NCBI RefSeq assembly: GCF_030655415.1
Contig: NZ_JAURVN010000002.1
Span: 434,001 to 498,000, forward strand
DNA length: 64,000 nucleotides
Source: Herminiimonas sp.
Lineage (GTDB): Bacteria; Pseudomonadota; Gammaproteobacteria; Burkholderiales; Burkholderiaceae
Direction: 5' to 3'
The translations under genes were made by a program, and so were the position numbers. Of this stretch, positions 49,596 to 58,983 are shown piece after piece; position 1 is the stretch's first letter; each line of letters starts with the position of its first letter. Under the pieces are notes generated by a model that was given only the letters and a program-made list of their open reading frames with translations, did not search any database and was not told the DNA's origin.

Positions 49596-49612
49596 AGACC
49601 CCGGTCTTTTTT
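49594..49612 (+). terminator. Short intrinsic terminator after acpP
   Basis: AAAGACC-CC-GGTCTTTTTT overlaps the acpP stop. The stem is short, so it probably acts as a partial terminator that lowers fabF relative to acpP. Confidence 0.6.
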
Positions 49613-49623
49613 CATCCCGCTTG

Positions 49624-49644
49624 AAGGGCCGTCTCCGGCCTTTT
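49624..49644 (+). terminator. Second hairpin between acpP and fabF
   Basis: AAGGGCCG-TCTC-CGGCCTTTT, with one bulged base, lies 12 bases after the first. Together they suggest staged attenuation ahead of fabF. Confidence 0.45.
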
Positions 49645-49667
49645 GAGAATTTCTTCAGGATTTGCGC

Positions 49668-50912
49668 ATGAGCCGTCGTCGCGTCGTTGTGACAGGTCTG
49701 GGTTGCATCAGCCCCGTGGGTAACACGGTGGCTGAGAGCTGGGCCAATTTGCTGGCGGGTCAGTCCGGCATTGACCTGATCACCAAATTCGATGCCAGTG
49801 CCTTTGCCTGCAGGATTGCGGGCGAAGTCAAGGGTTTTTCCATCGGGGACTACATCCCCGAAAAAGAAGCCCGGCACATGGATACCTTTATCCACTACGG
49901 TCTGGCGGCGGCCTGCCAGGCGGTGGCCGACAGTGGCCTGAAAACCGGTGAAGCGCTGACCGGCGACGAGGCCGTGCGCATCGGTTGCGTCATCGGTTCG
50001 GGCATTGGCGGCTTGCCGCTGATTGAAGACACCCACGATGAACTGGCCAAGCGCGGTCCGCGGCGCATCACGCCGTTTTTTGTACCCGGCACGATCATCA
50101 ACATGATCGCCGGCCATGTGTCGATGAAATTCGGTTTCAAGGGCCCCAACATTGCCATCGTCACGGCATGCACGACCGGCTTGCATTGCATCGGCGATGC
50201 TGGCCGCATGATCGAGTACGGCGATGCGGACGTGATGGTTGCGGGCGGCTCCGAGGCGACGGTCTCGCCGCTGGGCATAGGCGGGTTTGCCGCGATGCGC
50301 GCGCTGTCCACCCGCAACGACGACCCCAAGACCGCCAGCCGCCCCTGGGACAAGGACCGGGACGGTTTTGTGCTGGGCGAGGGCGCCGGCATGATGGTGC
50401 TCGAAGAGTACGAACATGCCAAAGCGCGGGGCGCCAGAATTTATGCCGAGCTGGCGGGTTTCGGCATGAGTGCCGATGCCGGGCACATCACGGCGCCCAA
50501 CATGGACGGCCCGCGCCGCGCCATGCTGGGCGCGCTGCGCAATGCCGGCCTTAATGCCGATGCGGTGGATTACCTCAATGCCCACGGCACCTCGACGCCG
50601 CTGGGCGACACCAACGAGAGCAACGCCATCAAGGCCGCGTTCGGCGACCATGCCAGACGCATGGTGGTGAGCTCGACCAAGTCCATGACCGGGCACCTGC
50701 TCGGCGGCGCGGGCGGCATCGAGTCGGTGTTTGCCGTGCTGGCGCTGCACCATCAGAAGATTCCGCCGACCATCAACATCTTCAGCCAGGATCCCGAGTG
50801 CGACCTGGATTACTGCGCGAACACGGCCCGTGACGCCAAAATCGACGTTGCCGTCAAAAACAACTTCGGTTTTGGCGGCACCAACGGGACGCTGGTGTTC
50901 AAGCGGGCCTGA
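49668..50912 (+). CDS. fabF: 3-oxoacyl-ACP synthase II
   Basis: Elongating ketosynthase, 414 residues. Cys168 in [15 protein letters not shown], His in [12 protein letters not shown] and His in [14 protein letters not shown] form the catalytic set. ATG 49668 is used; the TTG two codons up is not needed. Confidence 0.97.
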   Translation: MSRRRVVVTGLGCISPVGNTVAESWANLLAGQSGIDLITKFDASAFACRIAGEVKGFSIGDYIPEKEARHMDTFIHYGLAAACQAVADSGLKTGEALTGDEAVRIGCVIGSGIGGLPLIEDTHDELAKRGPRRITPFFVPGTIINMIAGHVSMKFGFKGPNIAIVTACTTGLHCIGDAGRMIEYGDADVMVAGGSEATVSPLGIGGFAAMRALSTRNDDPKTASRPWDKDRDGFVLGEGAGMMVLEEYEHAKARGARIYAELAGFGMSADAGHITAPNMDGPRRAMLGALRNAGLNADAVDYLNAHGTSTPLGDTNESNAIKAAFGDHARRMVVSSTKSMTGHLLGGAGGIESVFAVLALHHQKIPPTINIFSQDPECDLDYCANTARDAKIDVAVKNNFGFGGTNGTLVFKRA

Positions 50913-50966
50913 TGCTTCTTTCTTTCACGCGATCAGTCTCAAGCCCCGTCAAGTCCTGCCCTGACC

Positions 50967-51485
50967 ATGCATAACGCCCCACCGGTTGTCTATCCGCTGG
51001 GGCGCTCGCATTTTCAGGGCTTGGTGCTGCTGGGCCTCTGGCTGGCCGGGCTGGCGGTGCTGGCGCTGTGGTGGCATGCCGCGCCAGGGTTTGACTGGCG
51101 GCTGGGGGCGGCGCTTGCCGCCACGCTGGCATCCGGTGCATTGGCCGGGCTGGGATGGAAAAACTCGCCCATCGGCCAATTGCGCTGGGACGGGCAGGTC
51201 TGGCGTTGGGAAAGTCAGGGTTATCAGGCGGGAACACTGGTGCGAGAGCTGTCGGTTGAGCTTGATTTTCAGCGCATCCTGCTGCTTAGGCTGGAGAACC
51301 ACGACCACGCCACCCTATGGCTGTGGGCCGGCCGGACAGCCCTGCCGGAACGCTGGCTGGATTTGCGCCGTGCCGTCTATTCGCGGTCCAAGGCATTGCC
51401 CATCGCCATGCCGCCTGATCCCATGCCACCTGTTGCCGCAGCGGATTGTTTGACCGAACCCCATCGGCCGCGCCCTTATTCATGA
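50967..51485 (+). CDS. Hypothetical two-helix membrane protein
   Basis: A 172-residue protein with two membrane helices near the N-terminus (GLVLLGLWLAGLAVLALWW; LGAALAATLASGALAGLGW). A soluble domain follows, with repeated Trp and Leu strands (LRWDGQVWRWESQGY, LLRLENHDHATLWLW). Not recognised by family. It lies between fabF and rpoE and overlaps rpoE by 4 bases, so it belongs to the same transcript as sigma-E. Confidence 0.75.
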   Translation: MHNAPPVVYPLGRSHFQGLVLLGLWLAGLAVLALWWHAAPGFDWRLGAALAATLASGALAGLGWKNSPIGQLRWDGQVWRWESQGYQAGTLVRELSVELDFQRILLLRLENHDHATLWLWAGRTALPERWLDLRRAVYSRSKALPIAMPPDPMPPVAAADCLTEPHRPRPYS

Positions 51486-52126
51486 GCGCCGACACGCCCC
51501 CTCAAGAACCTGCCACGGCCAGCGATAGCGATGCCATGCTGGTCGAGCGTACGGTCGCGGGCGACCAGAAAGCGTTTGAGCTGCTGGTGATCAAATACCA
51601 GCGCCGCATTCAGCGCCTGATCGGTCGCATGGTGCGTGATGTGGACCTGGTGGAAGACATTGCCCAGGACACTTTTATCCGGGCTTACCGCGCGCTCGCC
51701 CAGTTCCGGGGCGAGGCCCAGTTCTACACCTGGCTGTACCGGATTGCCGTCAACACCGCGAAAAAGGCGTTGATGGAGCTCAAGCGCAACCCGACGGTCT
51801 CGGAAAATTCCTTTAGATCCGGCCAAAGCGATGAAGGCGATGAAACTTCCCCGCTGGAAAACGAACTAATCAGTTCGGAAACGCCCGAAGCCGTGCTTGC
51901 CGGCAAGGAGATTGCACAAATGGTCAACGCCGCCATGGACGCTTTGCCCGAAGAGTTGCGCCTGGCCATTACCTTGCGGGAGATTGAAGGTTTGAGCTAC
52001 GAAGAGATCGCTGAGGCGATGAATTGTCCGATTGGCACCGTGCGTTCACGTATTTTCAGGGCTCGGGAAGCTATTTCCGAAAGAATAAAACCCTTGCTGG
52101 AAAATCAGTCCGGCAAGCGGTGGTAA
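51482..52126 (+). CDS. rpoE: ECF sigma factor, RpoE/AlgU type
   Basis: A 214-residue sigma-70 family factor. Region 2 is FELLVIKYQRRIQRLIGRM...DLVEDIAQDTFIRAYRAL, and region 4 is LPEELRLAITLREIEGLSY followed by SRIFRAREAI. It controls envelope stress. Next come rseA, rseB and a DegP-type protease, the AlgU-MucA-MucB-MucD order. Start ATG overlaps the previous stop as ATGA. Confidence 0.96.
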   Translation: MSADTPPQEPATASDSDAMLVERTVAGDQKAFELLVIKYQRRIQRLIGRMVRDVDLVEDIAQDTFIRAYRALAQFRGEAQFYTWLYRIAVNTAKKALMELKRNPTVSENSFRSGQSDEGDETSPLENELISSETPEAVLAGKEIAQMVNAAMDALPEELRLAITLREIEGLSYEEIAEAMNCPIGTVRSRIFRAREAISERIKPLLENQSGKRW

Positions 52127-52142
52127 AGGAACCCACAGGACA

Positions 52143-52312
52143 CTGGTACTGCAACCCAAAAATATCGAAACATGAAAGCGCGTCTTTGCACCCATGGCGG
52201 CGTTGCAACCCTTGCGAAGGCGGCCACCAGCCTTCGCTGCGGCTTGCGCCTTGCCCTGGGTACGAATCCATCACTTTCATGATGTTTCGCTACTTCCGGG
52301 TTGCAGTACCAG
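52143..52312. repeat. 170-bp hairpin element between rpoE and rseA
   Basis: CTGGTACTGCAACCC (52143-52157) is repeated exactly inverted at 52298-52312. The match continues imperfectly inwards (CGAAACATGAAAG against CTTTCATGATGTTTCG). A second inner stem, GCGAAGGC/GCCTTCGC, sits at the centre. The whole can fold as one long hairpin. It has the look of a MITE-like element inserted into the sigma-E operon. Confidence 0.75.
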
Positions 52313-52356
52313 AGTAAATGATTGAAACCGGCAGGCACAAGCTGCCCAGGGACACC

Positions 52357-52992
52357 ATGAAACCGATAACGCAAAACCGTGAACTGATTTCCGCCCTGGT
52401 TGACGGCCAGTTGGAGGGTGAGGACTTTGCCGATGCACTCGCGGTGTGCGAAGGCGATGCCCAGGCGCTGGCCCGCTGGAATGCCTATCATCTTATTGGT
52501 GATGTGTTGCGTTCGCCCGGGCTGACGGCGCATGCGTCTGATGCGGCGTTTGTCACGCGCCTGAGCGCTCGCCTGAGCCTGGAGCCGGCCCTCGATGCAA
52601 AACCGGGGGTGGCTGCGTCTGCCGATTCGGAAGGACAAAAAAGCCTGCCGATAGCCGGGCAACCGGCAGGCAATGTTCCGCGCGAGGCCGCCAACGATGC
52701 CGGCTTTCGCTGGAGGCTGGTGGCGGGTTTTGCTTCCATCACGGCCGTGGCGGCGATTGCCTGGCACGTCGGGTCGGGTCTGCTGACGCCTTCTGCCGCG
52801 CCACAACTGGCCCGGTCAGATACCGCGCAGCAGGTGCTGGTCGTGTCCGGACAGGGCACCATGGTGCGCGATGCCAGAATGCAGGAACTGCTGGCTGCGC
52901 ACAAGCAGTTTGGCGGTACCTCGGCTTTGCAGGTGCCCTCGGGCTTCCTGCGGAACGCCACGTTTGAAACGTCTCAGGACGAACGGCGTTGA
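52357..52992 (+). CDS. rseA: Anti-sigma-E factor RseA/MucA-like
   Basis: A 211-residue protein. The N-terminal cytoplasmic domain ISALVDGQLEGEDFADAL binds the sigma factor. One membrane helix follows (FASITAVAAIAWHVG, about 140-155), then a periplasmic tail. Start ATG 52357 with CAGGGA upstream. It holds RpoE at the membrane until stress proteolysis. The hairpin element precedes it. Confidence 0.9.
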   Translation: MKPITQNRELISALVDGQLEGEDFADALAVCEGDAQALARWNAYHLIGDVLRSPGLTAHASDAAFVTRLSARLSLEPALDAKPGVAASADSEGQKSLPIAGQPAGNVPREAANDAGFRWRLVAGFASITAVAAIAWHVGSGLLTPSAAPQLARSDTAQQVLVVSGQGTMVRDARMQELLAAHKQFGGTSALQVPSGFLRNATFETSQDERR

Positions 52993-53030
52993 AGCGGTCG
53001 CTGTCCGCAACGCCACGCCTGTCCAGCGCC

Positions 53031-54041
53031 ATGAACCTCAAGACTTTTCGCCTTGTTGCCCTTGTCGTCTGTTCGTTGACAGTTGCTGATTTCATGGCGG
53101 CTCAGACACGGGAACCGGCCGCTTCGGGGCTTGCCGCGGAGGCCAACAACATCAACGACTGGTTGATGCGCATGCATGAAGCCTCCAGAGACCGTTCTTA
53201 TGTGGGCACGTTTGTGGTGACTTCCGGCGGTGTGATGGCCAGCGCCAAAATCTGGCATGTCTGCGACGGTGTGCAGCAAATTGAACGGGTCGAAACGCTG
53301 ACAGGCGTACCGCGCGCGATCTTCCGGCATAACGACCTGGTTGTGACCTTCATGCCTGAGCGCAAGGTGGTCCGTACTGAAAAGCGGGAATCGCTGGGCC
53401 TTTTTCCCGAGTTGCTCAAATCCACCAACAACCGGATTGCCGACTTCTACAAAGCCCGGCAGGAGGGCAGAGAGCGGGTGGCGGGCGTGGAGACCGACAT
53501 CATTGCCTTGACGCCGAAAGACGCGATGCGCTTTGGTTACCGCGTCTGGGCCGAGCAGAAGAAGGGACTGGTCGTCAAGCTGCAAACGCTGGACACCGAC
53601 GGCAAAGTGCTTGAGCAGGCGGCATTTTCAGAATTGCAGTTTGACGCGCCCATCAAAATTGACGAACTGCTGCAAATGATGGGCAGGATCGATGGTTACC
53701 GGGTTGACAAGCCTGGCTTGGTCAAAACCACGGCCAGCGCCGAGGGCTGGGTGCTGAAAACACCGGTGGCCGGCTTTCAGCCCATGAGCTGCTACAAGCG
53801 CCCGGATGCGACGCAGTCCAGGGGCGACCCCATGCAGTGGATTTTTTCCGACGGCCTGGCTTCCGTGTCGATTTTTGTCGAGCCTTTCGACAGTCAGCGC
53901 CACACCAAGGAATCCGGGCTGTCCCTGGGCGCCACCCAGTCGCTGACCCGGCGTGTCGACGCTTACTGGCTGACCGTGATGGGCGAGGCGCCCATGACCA
54001 CCCTGCGCCTGTTCGCCGACGGTCTTGAACGCATGAAGTAG
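53031..54041 (+). CDS. rseB: Sigma-E regulatory protein RseB/MucB-like
   Basis: A 336-residue periplasmic protein. Signal sequence MNLKTFRLVALVVCSLTVAD, then the MucB/RseB lipid-sensing fold (SYVGTFVVTSGGVMASAKIW, IFRHNDLVVTFMPERKVV), and a C-terminal domain with FSDGLASVSIFVEPF. It guards RseA from cleavage. ATG 53031 gives a proper signal peptide; a TTG at 52989 overlapping rseA is an alternative. Confidence 0.92.
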   Translation: MNLKTFRLVALVVCSLTVADFMAAQTREPAASGLAAEANNINDWLMRMHEASRDRSYVGTFVVTSGGVMASAKIWHVCDGVQQIERVETLTGVPRAIFRHNDLVVTFMPERKVVRTEKRESLGLFPELLKSTNNRIADFYKARQEGRERVAGVETDIIALTPKDAMRFGYRVWAEQKKGLVVKLQTLDTDGKVLEQAAFSELQFDAPIKIDELLQMMGRIDGYRVDKPGLVKTTASAEGWVLKTPVAGFQPMSCYKRPDATQSRGDPMQWIFSDGLASVSIFVEPFDSQRHTKESGLSLGATQSLTRRVDAYWLTVMGEAPMTTLRLFADGLERMK

Positions 54042-54091
54042 CGCCTCATTTTTCCGATAATTTCTGTTCCGGCAATTTTTTTCGAAGGCTG

Positions 54092-55552
54092 ATGATGTTT
54101 AATCTGAATTGGAAACCATGTCGCTCGTACCTCGTCGTCGTCGCGCTCGCGCTGGGAGGCGCCCTGGCCCTGATGCCTGCTCAAACGCTGATGGCGCAAA
54201 CCCGCAGCCTGCCCGACTTCACCGATCTGGTGGAGCAGGTCGGTCCGTCGGTCGTCAATATCCGGACGGTGGAAAAAGTCAAGGCCGGCGCAGCCGGTAG
54301 CGCTGACGAGCAAATGCTGGAGTTTTTCCGGCGTTTTGGCATTCCGGTGCCGCCGAACCTGCCGCGCCCGCCGCGTCCGGACCGCGGCCAGCAGGAAGAA
54401 GAGCAGCCGCGCGGCGTGGGTTCGGGGTTCATCCTGACATCTGACGGGTTGGTCATGACCAATGCCCATGTCGTCGAAGGCGCCGATGAGGTGCTGGTGA
54501 CGCTGACGGACAAGCGCGAGTTCAAGGCCAGGATCATAGGCACGGACAAGCGCACCGATGTGGCGGTGGTCAAAATTGAAGCCGCGGGTTTGCCAGCGGT
54601 GAAAATCGGCGACGCCGGTCGCATGAAGGTCGGTGAATGGGTCATGGCGATTGGCTCACCCTTTGGTCTTGAAAACACCGTGACCGCCGGCATCGTCAGC
54701 GCCAAGCAGCGCGACACGGGCGACTACCTGCCCTTCATTCAGACCGATGTGGCGATCAACCCCGGCAATTCTGGCGGTCCGCTCATCAATATGCGCGGCG
54801 AGGTGGTGGGCATCAACAGCCAGATTTATTCGCGTTCCGGCGGTTTCCAGGGAATATCGTTTGCCATCCCGATCGACGAGGCCACCCGCGTGGCGGACCA
54901 GTTGCGCAGCAACGGGCGGGTCACCCGCGGACGCATCGGCGTGCAGATTGACCAGGTCAGCAAGGACGTTGCGGAGTCCATCGGACTGGGCAAGGCGCAG
55001 GGCGCGCTGGTGCGCGGCGTCGAGGCCGCTTCGCCGGCTGAAAAAGCCGGCATCGAAGCGGGCGACATCATCACCCGATTTGAAGGCAAGGTGATTGATA
55101 AAGCGAGCGACCTGCCGCGGCTGGTGGGCAACGTGAAACCGGGCACCCGGGCCACCATCACGGTGTTCAGGCGCGGCAGCGCCAGAGACCTGAGCGTGAC
55201 GATTGGTGAAGTAGAGGCGGAAAAACCGGTGCGCAAGGCGCAGTCGCCCGAGGGCAAGCCGCCGGTGGCCGGCCCCGCCCAGGTGCTGGGCCTGGTGGTC
55301 AGCGAATTGCCTGACGCGCTGAAGAAAGAGCTCAAGCTCAAAGGCGGCGTCAAGGTCGACGCCAGTGAAGGTGCTGCCGCCCGCGCCGGGCTGCGCGAAG
55401 GCGATGTGATTCTGGCCATTGCCAATACCGAAATTACCGGCGTCAAGGATTTTGAAGCGGCGCTGGCCAAAGTTGACAAGAGCAAAGCCGTCAACGTGCT
55501 GTTCCGGCGTGGCGAGTGGACTCAATACGCGCTGATTCGCTCGCCCCGTTAA
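54092..55552 (+). CDS. degP: Periplasmic serine protease, DegP/MucD family
   Basis: A 486-residue HtrA protein. Signal peptide (residues 1-35, ending LMAQT), trypsin-like domain with His126 (MTNAHVVEG), Asp156 (RTDVAVVKI) and Ser227 (NPGNSGGPL), then two PDZ domains (about 280-370 and 400-480). It degrades misfolded envelope proteins and closes the sigma-E feedback loop. A linker rich in Pro/Arg/Glu follows residue 85. Confidence 0.95.
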   Translation: MMFNLNWKPCRSYLVVVALALGGALALMPAQTLMAQTRSLPDFTDLVEQVGPSVVNIRTVEKVKAGAAGSADEQMLEFFRRFGIPVPPNLPRPPRPDRGQQEEEQPRGVGSGFILTSDGLVMTNAHVVEGADEVLVTLTDKREFKARIIGTDKRTDVAVVKIEAAGLPAVKIGDAGRMKVGEWVMAIGSPFGLENTVTAGIVSAKQRDTGDYLPFIQTDVAINPGNSGGPLINMRGEVVGINSQIYSRSGGFQGISFAIPIDEATRVADQLRSNGRVTRGRIGVQIDQVSKDVAESIGLGKAQGALVRGVEAASPAEKAGIEAGDIITRFEGKVIDKASDLPRLVGNVKPGTRATITVFRRGSARDLSVTIGEVEAEKPVRKAQSPEGKPPVAGPAQVLGLVVSELPDALKKELKLKGGVKVDASEGAAARAGLREGDVILAIANTEITGVKDFEAALAKVDKSKAVNVLFRRGEWTQYALIRSPR

Positions 55553-55560
55553 CGTCATAA

Positions 55561-55637
55561 GCGTCGAGGCGAGGGCCTGCTCGACGCAGGCGCTTGCGTT
55601 CTTCAACCCCCATACCCTGCTCAGGGCTGGGGGTTTT
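55561..55637 (+). terminator. Double hairpin terminator after degP
   Basis: GCGTCGAG pairs with CTCGACGC (55561-55587). Then AACCCCC...CCCTG/CAGGG...GGGGGTT (55605-55637) runs into TTTTG. It ends the sigma-E operon. Confidence 0.75.
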
Positions 55638-55694
55638 GCCTGCCGGGCCTTTTTCAGACAATAAAAAAATATTTTTTCAAGCCCCCGGCACTGG

Positions 55695-55724
55695 TTTTAA
55701 TGTTTGTAATCACTAACATTAAAA
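55695..55724. promoter_or_regulatory. Perfect palindrome, operator-like
   Basis: TTTTAATGTT and AACATTAAAA form exact 10-base arms around TGTAATCACT, in the AT-rich gap. No T-run suited to termination follows, so a protein-binding site is more likely. Regulator unknown. Confidence 0.4.
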
Positions 55725-55981
55725 TCTGTCTAATGACGAATTTAGGTAGAATGAACATGGAATTTTTGATATTTTTAATATATTAAACAACCAAAAAATC
55801 GCGATTCAGCATGAATTGACGGGATTCGCTATCGCTCCACAGATCGCCCACAAGTTGTCCAGAATCTTCAAATTGAAATTGTGAGTAAGCTGTGCATAAA
55901 ATCCATGTTGCTGCCTTGCAACGAGAAAAATTTGGCAATTTCGCGACCATATCTTGCCGGCTTTTTGCCTACAATGAAGCT

Positions 55982-56046
55982 TCCAACTATCGCAGTTGCC
56001 ATAGATTGTTGGTTCAGGGCGCGTCTCAAGTGACGCGCCCTTTTTT
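55982..56046 (+). ncRNA. Candidate small RNA upstream of lepA
   Basis: TACAAT at 55970-55975 could be a -10 box; no good -35 is seen. About 65 bases on, a strong intrinsic terminator ends the stretch (56017-56046), well before lepA. No ribosome site or frame lies between. A short stable RNA is the simplest reading; alternatively it is a lepA leader attenuator. Confidence 0.35.
56017..56046 (+). terminator. Strong intrinsic terminator before lepA
   Basis: GGGCGCGTC (56017-56025) pairs perfectly with GACGCGCCC (56032-56040), followed by TTTTTT. It lies 65 bp before the lepA ATG. Confidence 0.88.
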
Positions 56047-56110
56047 ATGGCTCTCGCGAATTGGCCTTGGTTTCTTCGCAATATTTTCAAGTACTTAGGC
56101 GTTCCCTTTG

Positions 56111-57922
56111 ATGAATCACATCAGAAACTTTTCGATCATTGCGCATATTGATCACGGCAAATCCACGCTCGCTGACCGCATCATCCAGCGTTGTGGCGGT
56201 TTGCAGGACCGTGAGATGAGTGCGCAGGTTCTCGACTCCATGGATCTGGAAAAGGAGCGTGGGATAACCATCAAGGCGCAGACTGCTGCGCTCCAATACA
56301 AGGCGCTCGACGGCCAGATCTACAACCTCAATCTGATCGACACCCCCGGCCATGTGGACTTCTCTTATGAGGTGAGTCGTTCGCTGTCGGCCTGTGAAGG
56401 CGCCTTGCTCGTTGTCGACGCGAGCCAGGGCGTTGAAGCGCAGACGGTGGCCAACTGCTACACCGCACTCGACCTCGGCGTGACGGTGGTGCCGGTGCTC
56501 AACAAGATGGATTTGCCGCAGGCCGACCCGGACAATGCGAAGCAGGAAATCGAAGACGTGATCGGCATCGACGCGACCGATGCGATTCCCTGCAGCGCCA
56601 AGACCGGCATGGGCATCGACGAGATTCTGGAAGCCGTGATTGCCAGAATACCGCCGCCCCGAGGCAATCCGGACGGACCGCTGCGCGCGATGATTGTCGA
56701 CAGTTGGTACGACGCCTACGTGGGTGTGGTCATGCTGGTGCGTGTGGTCGATGGCAGGCTGGCCAAGGGTGATCGCATCAAGCTGATGGCCAGCGAAGCG
56801 ACCTACAACGCCGACCAGTTGGGGGTTTTTACCCCGCATACCGAAGCGCGCGATGCGCTGGAGGCCGGCGAGGTCGGCTTCATCATTGCCGGCATCAAGG
56901 AACTGCAGGCGGCGCGGGTCGGCGACACCGTGACCCTGATCAAACCCGGCACGGGCGGGGCGGCCGCCACGGCGACCGAAGCCTTGCCGGGCTTCAAGGA
57001 GATCCAGCCGCAGGTGTTTGCCGGCCTGTACCCGACAGAAGCCAGCGAGTACGATTCGCTGCGCGACGCGCTGGAAAAGCTCAAGCTCAACGATGCGTCG
57101 CTGCACTATGAACCGGAGGTCAGCCAGGCGCTTGGTTTTGGGTTTCGCTGCGGCTTCTTGGGCCTGCTGCACATGGAAATTGTTCAGCAGCGGCTCGAGC
57201 GTGAATTCGACCAGGACCTGATCACCACCGCGCCCAGTGTGGTGTACGAAGTGGTGAAGGCCGATGGCGAGATCATCCGGGTCGAAAACCCGTCGAAGAT
57301 CCCCGACGCCGGCAAGGTGAGCGAGATTCGCGAGCCCATCGTCACCGTGCATCTGTACATGCCGCAGGATTATGTGGGCGCCGTCATGACGCTGGCCAAC
57401 CTCAAGCGCGGCGTGCAGCTCAACATGGCCTACCACGGCAAGCAGGTCATGCTGACCTACGAAATGCCGCTGGGCGAGATCGTGCTGGACTTCTTCGACA
57501 AGCTCAAGTCGGTCTCGCGCGGCTACGCCTCCATGGACTACGAGTTCAAGGAGTTCAGGGCGTCCGACGTGGTCAAGGTGGACATTCTGCTCAATGGCGA
57601 GAAGGTCGATGCGCTGTCCATCATCGTCCACCGCAGCCAGTCGGCCTACCGCGGCCGGGCGGTTGTCGCCAAGATGCGGGAAATCATTTCCAGGCAGCAG
57701 TTCGACGTGGCGATCCAGGCCGCCATCGGGGCCAACATCATCGCGCGTGAGACAATCAAGGCGCTGCGCAAAAACGTGATTGCCAAGTGTTACGGCGGCG
57801 ATATCTCCCGCAAGCGCAAGCTTCTCGACAAACAAAAAGCGGGTAAAAAACGCATGAAACAAATCGGTTCGGTGGAAGTGCCTCAAGAGGCCTTCCTGGC
57901 CATATTGCAGGTGGAAGAATAA
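56111..57922 (+). CDS. lepA: Translation factor LepA (EF4)
   Basis: A 603-residue GTPase acting on the ribosome. [15 protein letters not shown] (P-loop), [21 protein letters not shown], and NKMDLP are all present, followed by the LepA-specific C-terminal domain ending in [24 protein letters not shown] 56111 is taken over the TTG one codon up. The stop overlaps the lepB ATG by one base (TAATG). Confidence 0.97.
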   Translation: MNHIRNFSIIAHIDHGKSTLADRIIQRCGGLQDREMSAQVLDSMDLEKERGITIKAQTAALQYKALDGQIYNLNLIDTPGHVDFSYEVSRSLSACEGALLVVDASQGVEAQTVANCYTALDLGVTVVPVLNKMDLPQADPDNAKQEIEDVIGIDATDAIPCSAKTGMGIDEILEAVIARIPPPRGNPDGPLRAMIVDSWYDAYVGVVMLVRVVDGRLAKGDRIKLMASEATYNADQLGVFTPHTEARDALEAGEVGFIIAGIKELQAARVGDTVTLIKPGTGGAAATATEALPGFKEIQPQVFAGLYPTEASEYDSLRDALEKLKLNDASLHYEPEVSQALGFGFRCGFLGLLHMEIVQQRLEREFDQDLITTAPSVVYEVVKADGEIIRVENPSKIPDAGKVSEIREPIVTVHLYMPQDYVGAVMTLANLKRGVQLNMAYHGKQVMLTYEMPLGEIVLDFFDKLKSVSRGYASMDYEFKEFRASDVVKVDILLNGEKVDALSIIVHRSQSAYRGRAVVAKMREIISRQQFDVAIQAAIGANIIARETIKALRKNVIAKCYGGDISRKRKLLDKQKAGKKRMKQIGSVEVPQEAFLAILQVEE

Positions 57923-58899
57923 TGCTGAGCCTGATGAGTCCAATCACCGCGGCGGTGCTGGCCGTGTTTGTCGGCTACGGCGGCGCCTGGTATTTCGGCG
58001 TGGTGGACGGCAACTTCTCGCTGCTGCTGTTCTTGGCGACTGTGGTCACCGGCATCTACTGGCTGGCCGAGAAGTTTTACTTCTGGCCGCAGCGCCGCCA
58101 GGCGGCCGTGCTCATTGAGCAGGAGGCGGCCAGGCGCCGCAGCGAGCTGGCCGGCAGGGGCATCAGCCAGGTCGATGGCAGCATCGAGGAAGCCCGGGCC
58201 AAAATCCTGCTGCAGCCGTGGTGGCTGGACTGGACCGCGGGTCTGTTTCCGGTCATCGTGGTGGTGTTTCTGCTGCGCTCCTTCCTTTTCGAGCCTTTCA
58301 AGATCCCGTCCGGCTCGATGATTCCGACCTTGCTGGTGGGCGACCTGATTCTCGTGAACAAGTTCCATTACGGCGTACGCCTGCCGGTCATCAACCTCAA
58401 GGTGATAGCCAACAACAGCCCCCAGCGTGGTGACGTAATGGTGTTTCGATACCCCCCGAAACCGAGCCAGGATTACATCAAACGGGTGGTCGGTGTGCCC
58501 GGCGACGAAGTGGCCTACCTGAACAAGACGCTCACTGTCAATGGCAAGCCCCTGCCTAAAGTTGCGCTGCCTGATTTTTTTGACGAAGACGCCCTGCGTT
58601 ATGCCAAACAGTTTCAGGAAACCAGCGGCAACAAGGCCTACCGTCTGCTCAATGACGAAGACCGTCCGGCCTTTATCGCCGGGGCAGATGACTTCCAATA
58701 TCGGCAAAATTGCCGTTACAGTAGCGAGGGCGTGGTTTGCAAGGTGCCCGCGGGTCACTACTTCATGATGGGTGACAATCGCGACAACTCGCTGGACTCG
58801 CGTTACTGGGGTTTTGTCCCTGAGAAAAACATCGTGGGCAAAGCCTTTTTTGTCTGGATGAACTTTGGTAATCTCAAGCGCATTGGAGCGGTTGACTGA
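57922..58899 (+). CDS. lepB: Signal peptidase I
   Basis: A 325-residue inner-membrane protease that removes Sec and Tat signal peptides. Membrane helices lie near residues 6-50 and 108-121. Ser132 is in PSGSMIPTLLVGD and Lys187 in YIKRVVGVPGDEVAY. The box GDNRDNSLDSRYWGFVP is intact. Coupled to lepA. Confidence 0.97.
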   Translation: MLSLMSPITAAVLAVFVGYGGAWYFGVVDGNFSLLLFLATVVTGIYWLAEKFYFWPQRRQAAVLIEQEAARRRSELAGRGISQVDGSIEEARAKILLQPWWLDWTAGLFPVIVVVFLLRSFLFEPFKIPSGSMIPTLLVGDLILVNKFHYGVRLPVINLKVIANNSPQRGDVMVFRYPPKPSQDYIKRVVGVPGDEVAYLNKTLTVNGKPLPKVALPDFFDEDALRYAKQFQETSGNKAYRLLNDEDRPAFIAGADDFQYRQNCRYSSEGVVCKVPAGHYFMMGDNRDNSLDSRYWGFVPEKNIVGKAFFVWMNFGNLKRIGAVD

Positions 58900-58983
58900 T
58901 CGGGGCGGCCCTGGACATGGCACGTCAGCAGGGCAGAGACAAAAACAGTTTATTGGACTAAATTGGCAACGCTGGAGAAACGC

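Larger units (their letters stand above)
55638..56110. other. AT-rich gap before lepA
   Basis: About 470 bp without a credible gene, clearly more AT-rich than its surroundings, especially 55660-55810. It contains a 10-bp palindrome (55695-55724), a possible small RNA (55982-56046) with a strong terminator, and presumably the lepA-lepB promoter. A single DnaA-box-like TTATGCACA at about 55890 is not enough to suggest an origin. Confidence 0.6.

Noticed and set aside
55855..55905. DnaA-box-like TTATGCACA and nearby TTGTCC motifs, as an origin
   Set aside because: Only one good box, and no dnaA, dnaN or gidA nearby. The setting between degP and lepA is not an origin.
56087..57943. 618-codon open frame opposite lepA
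   Set aside because: Antisense shadow of a well-recognised gene; His/Arg/Asp-rich translation typical of GC-rich reverse frames.
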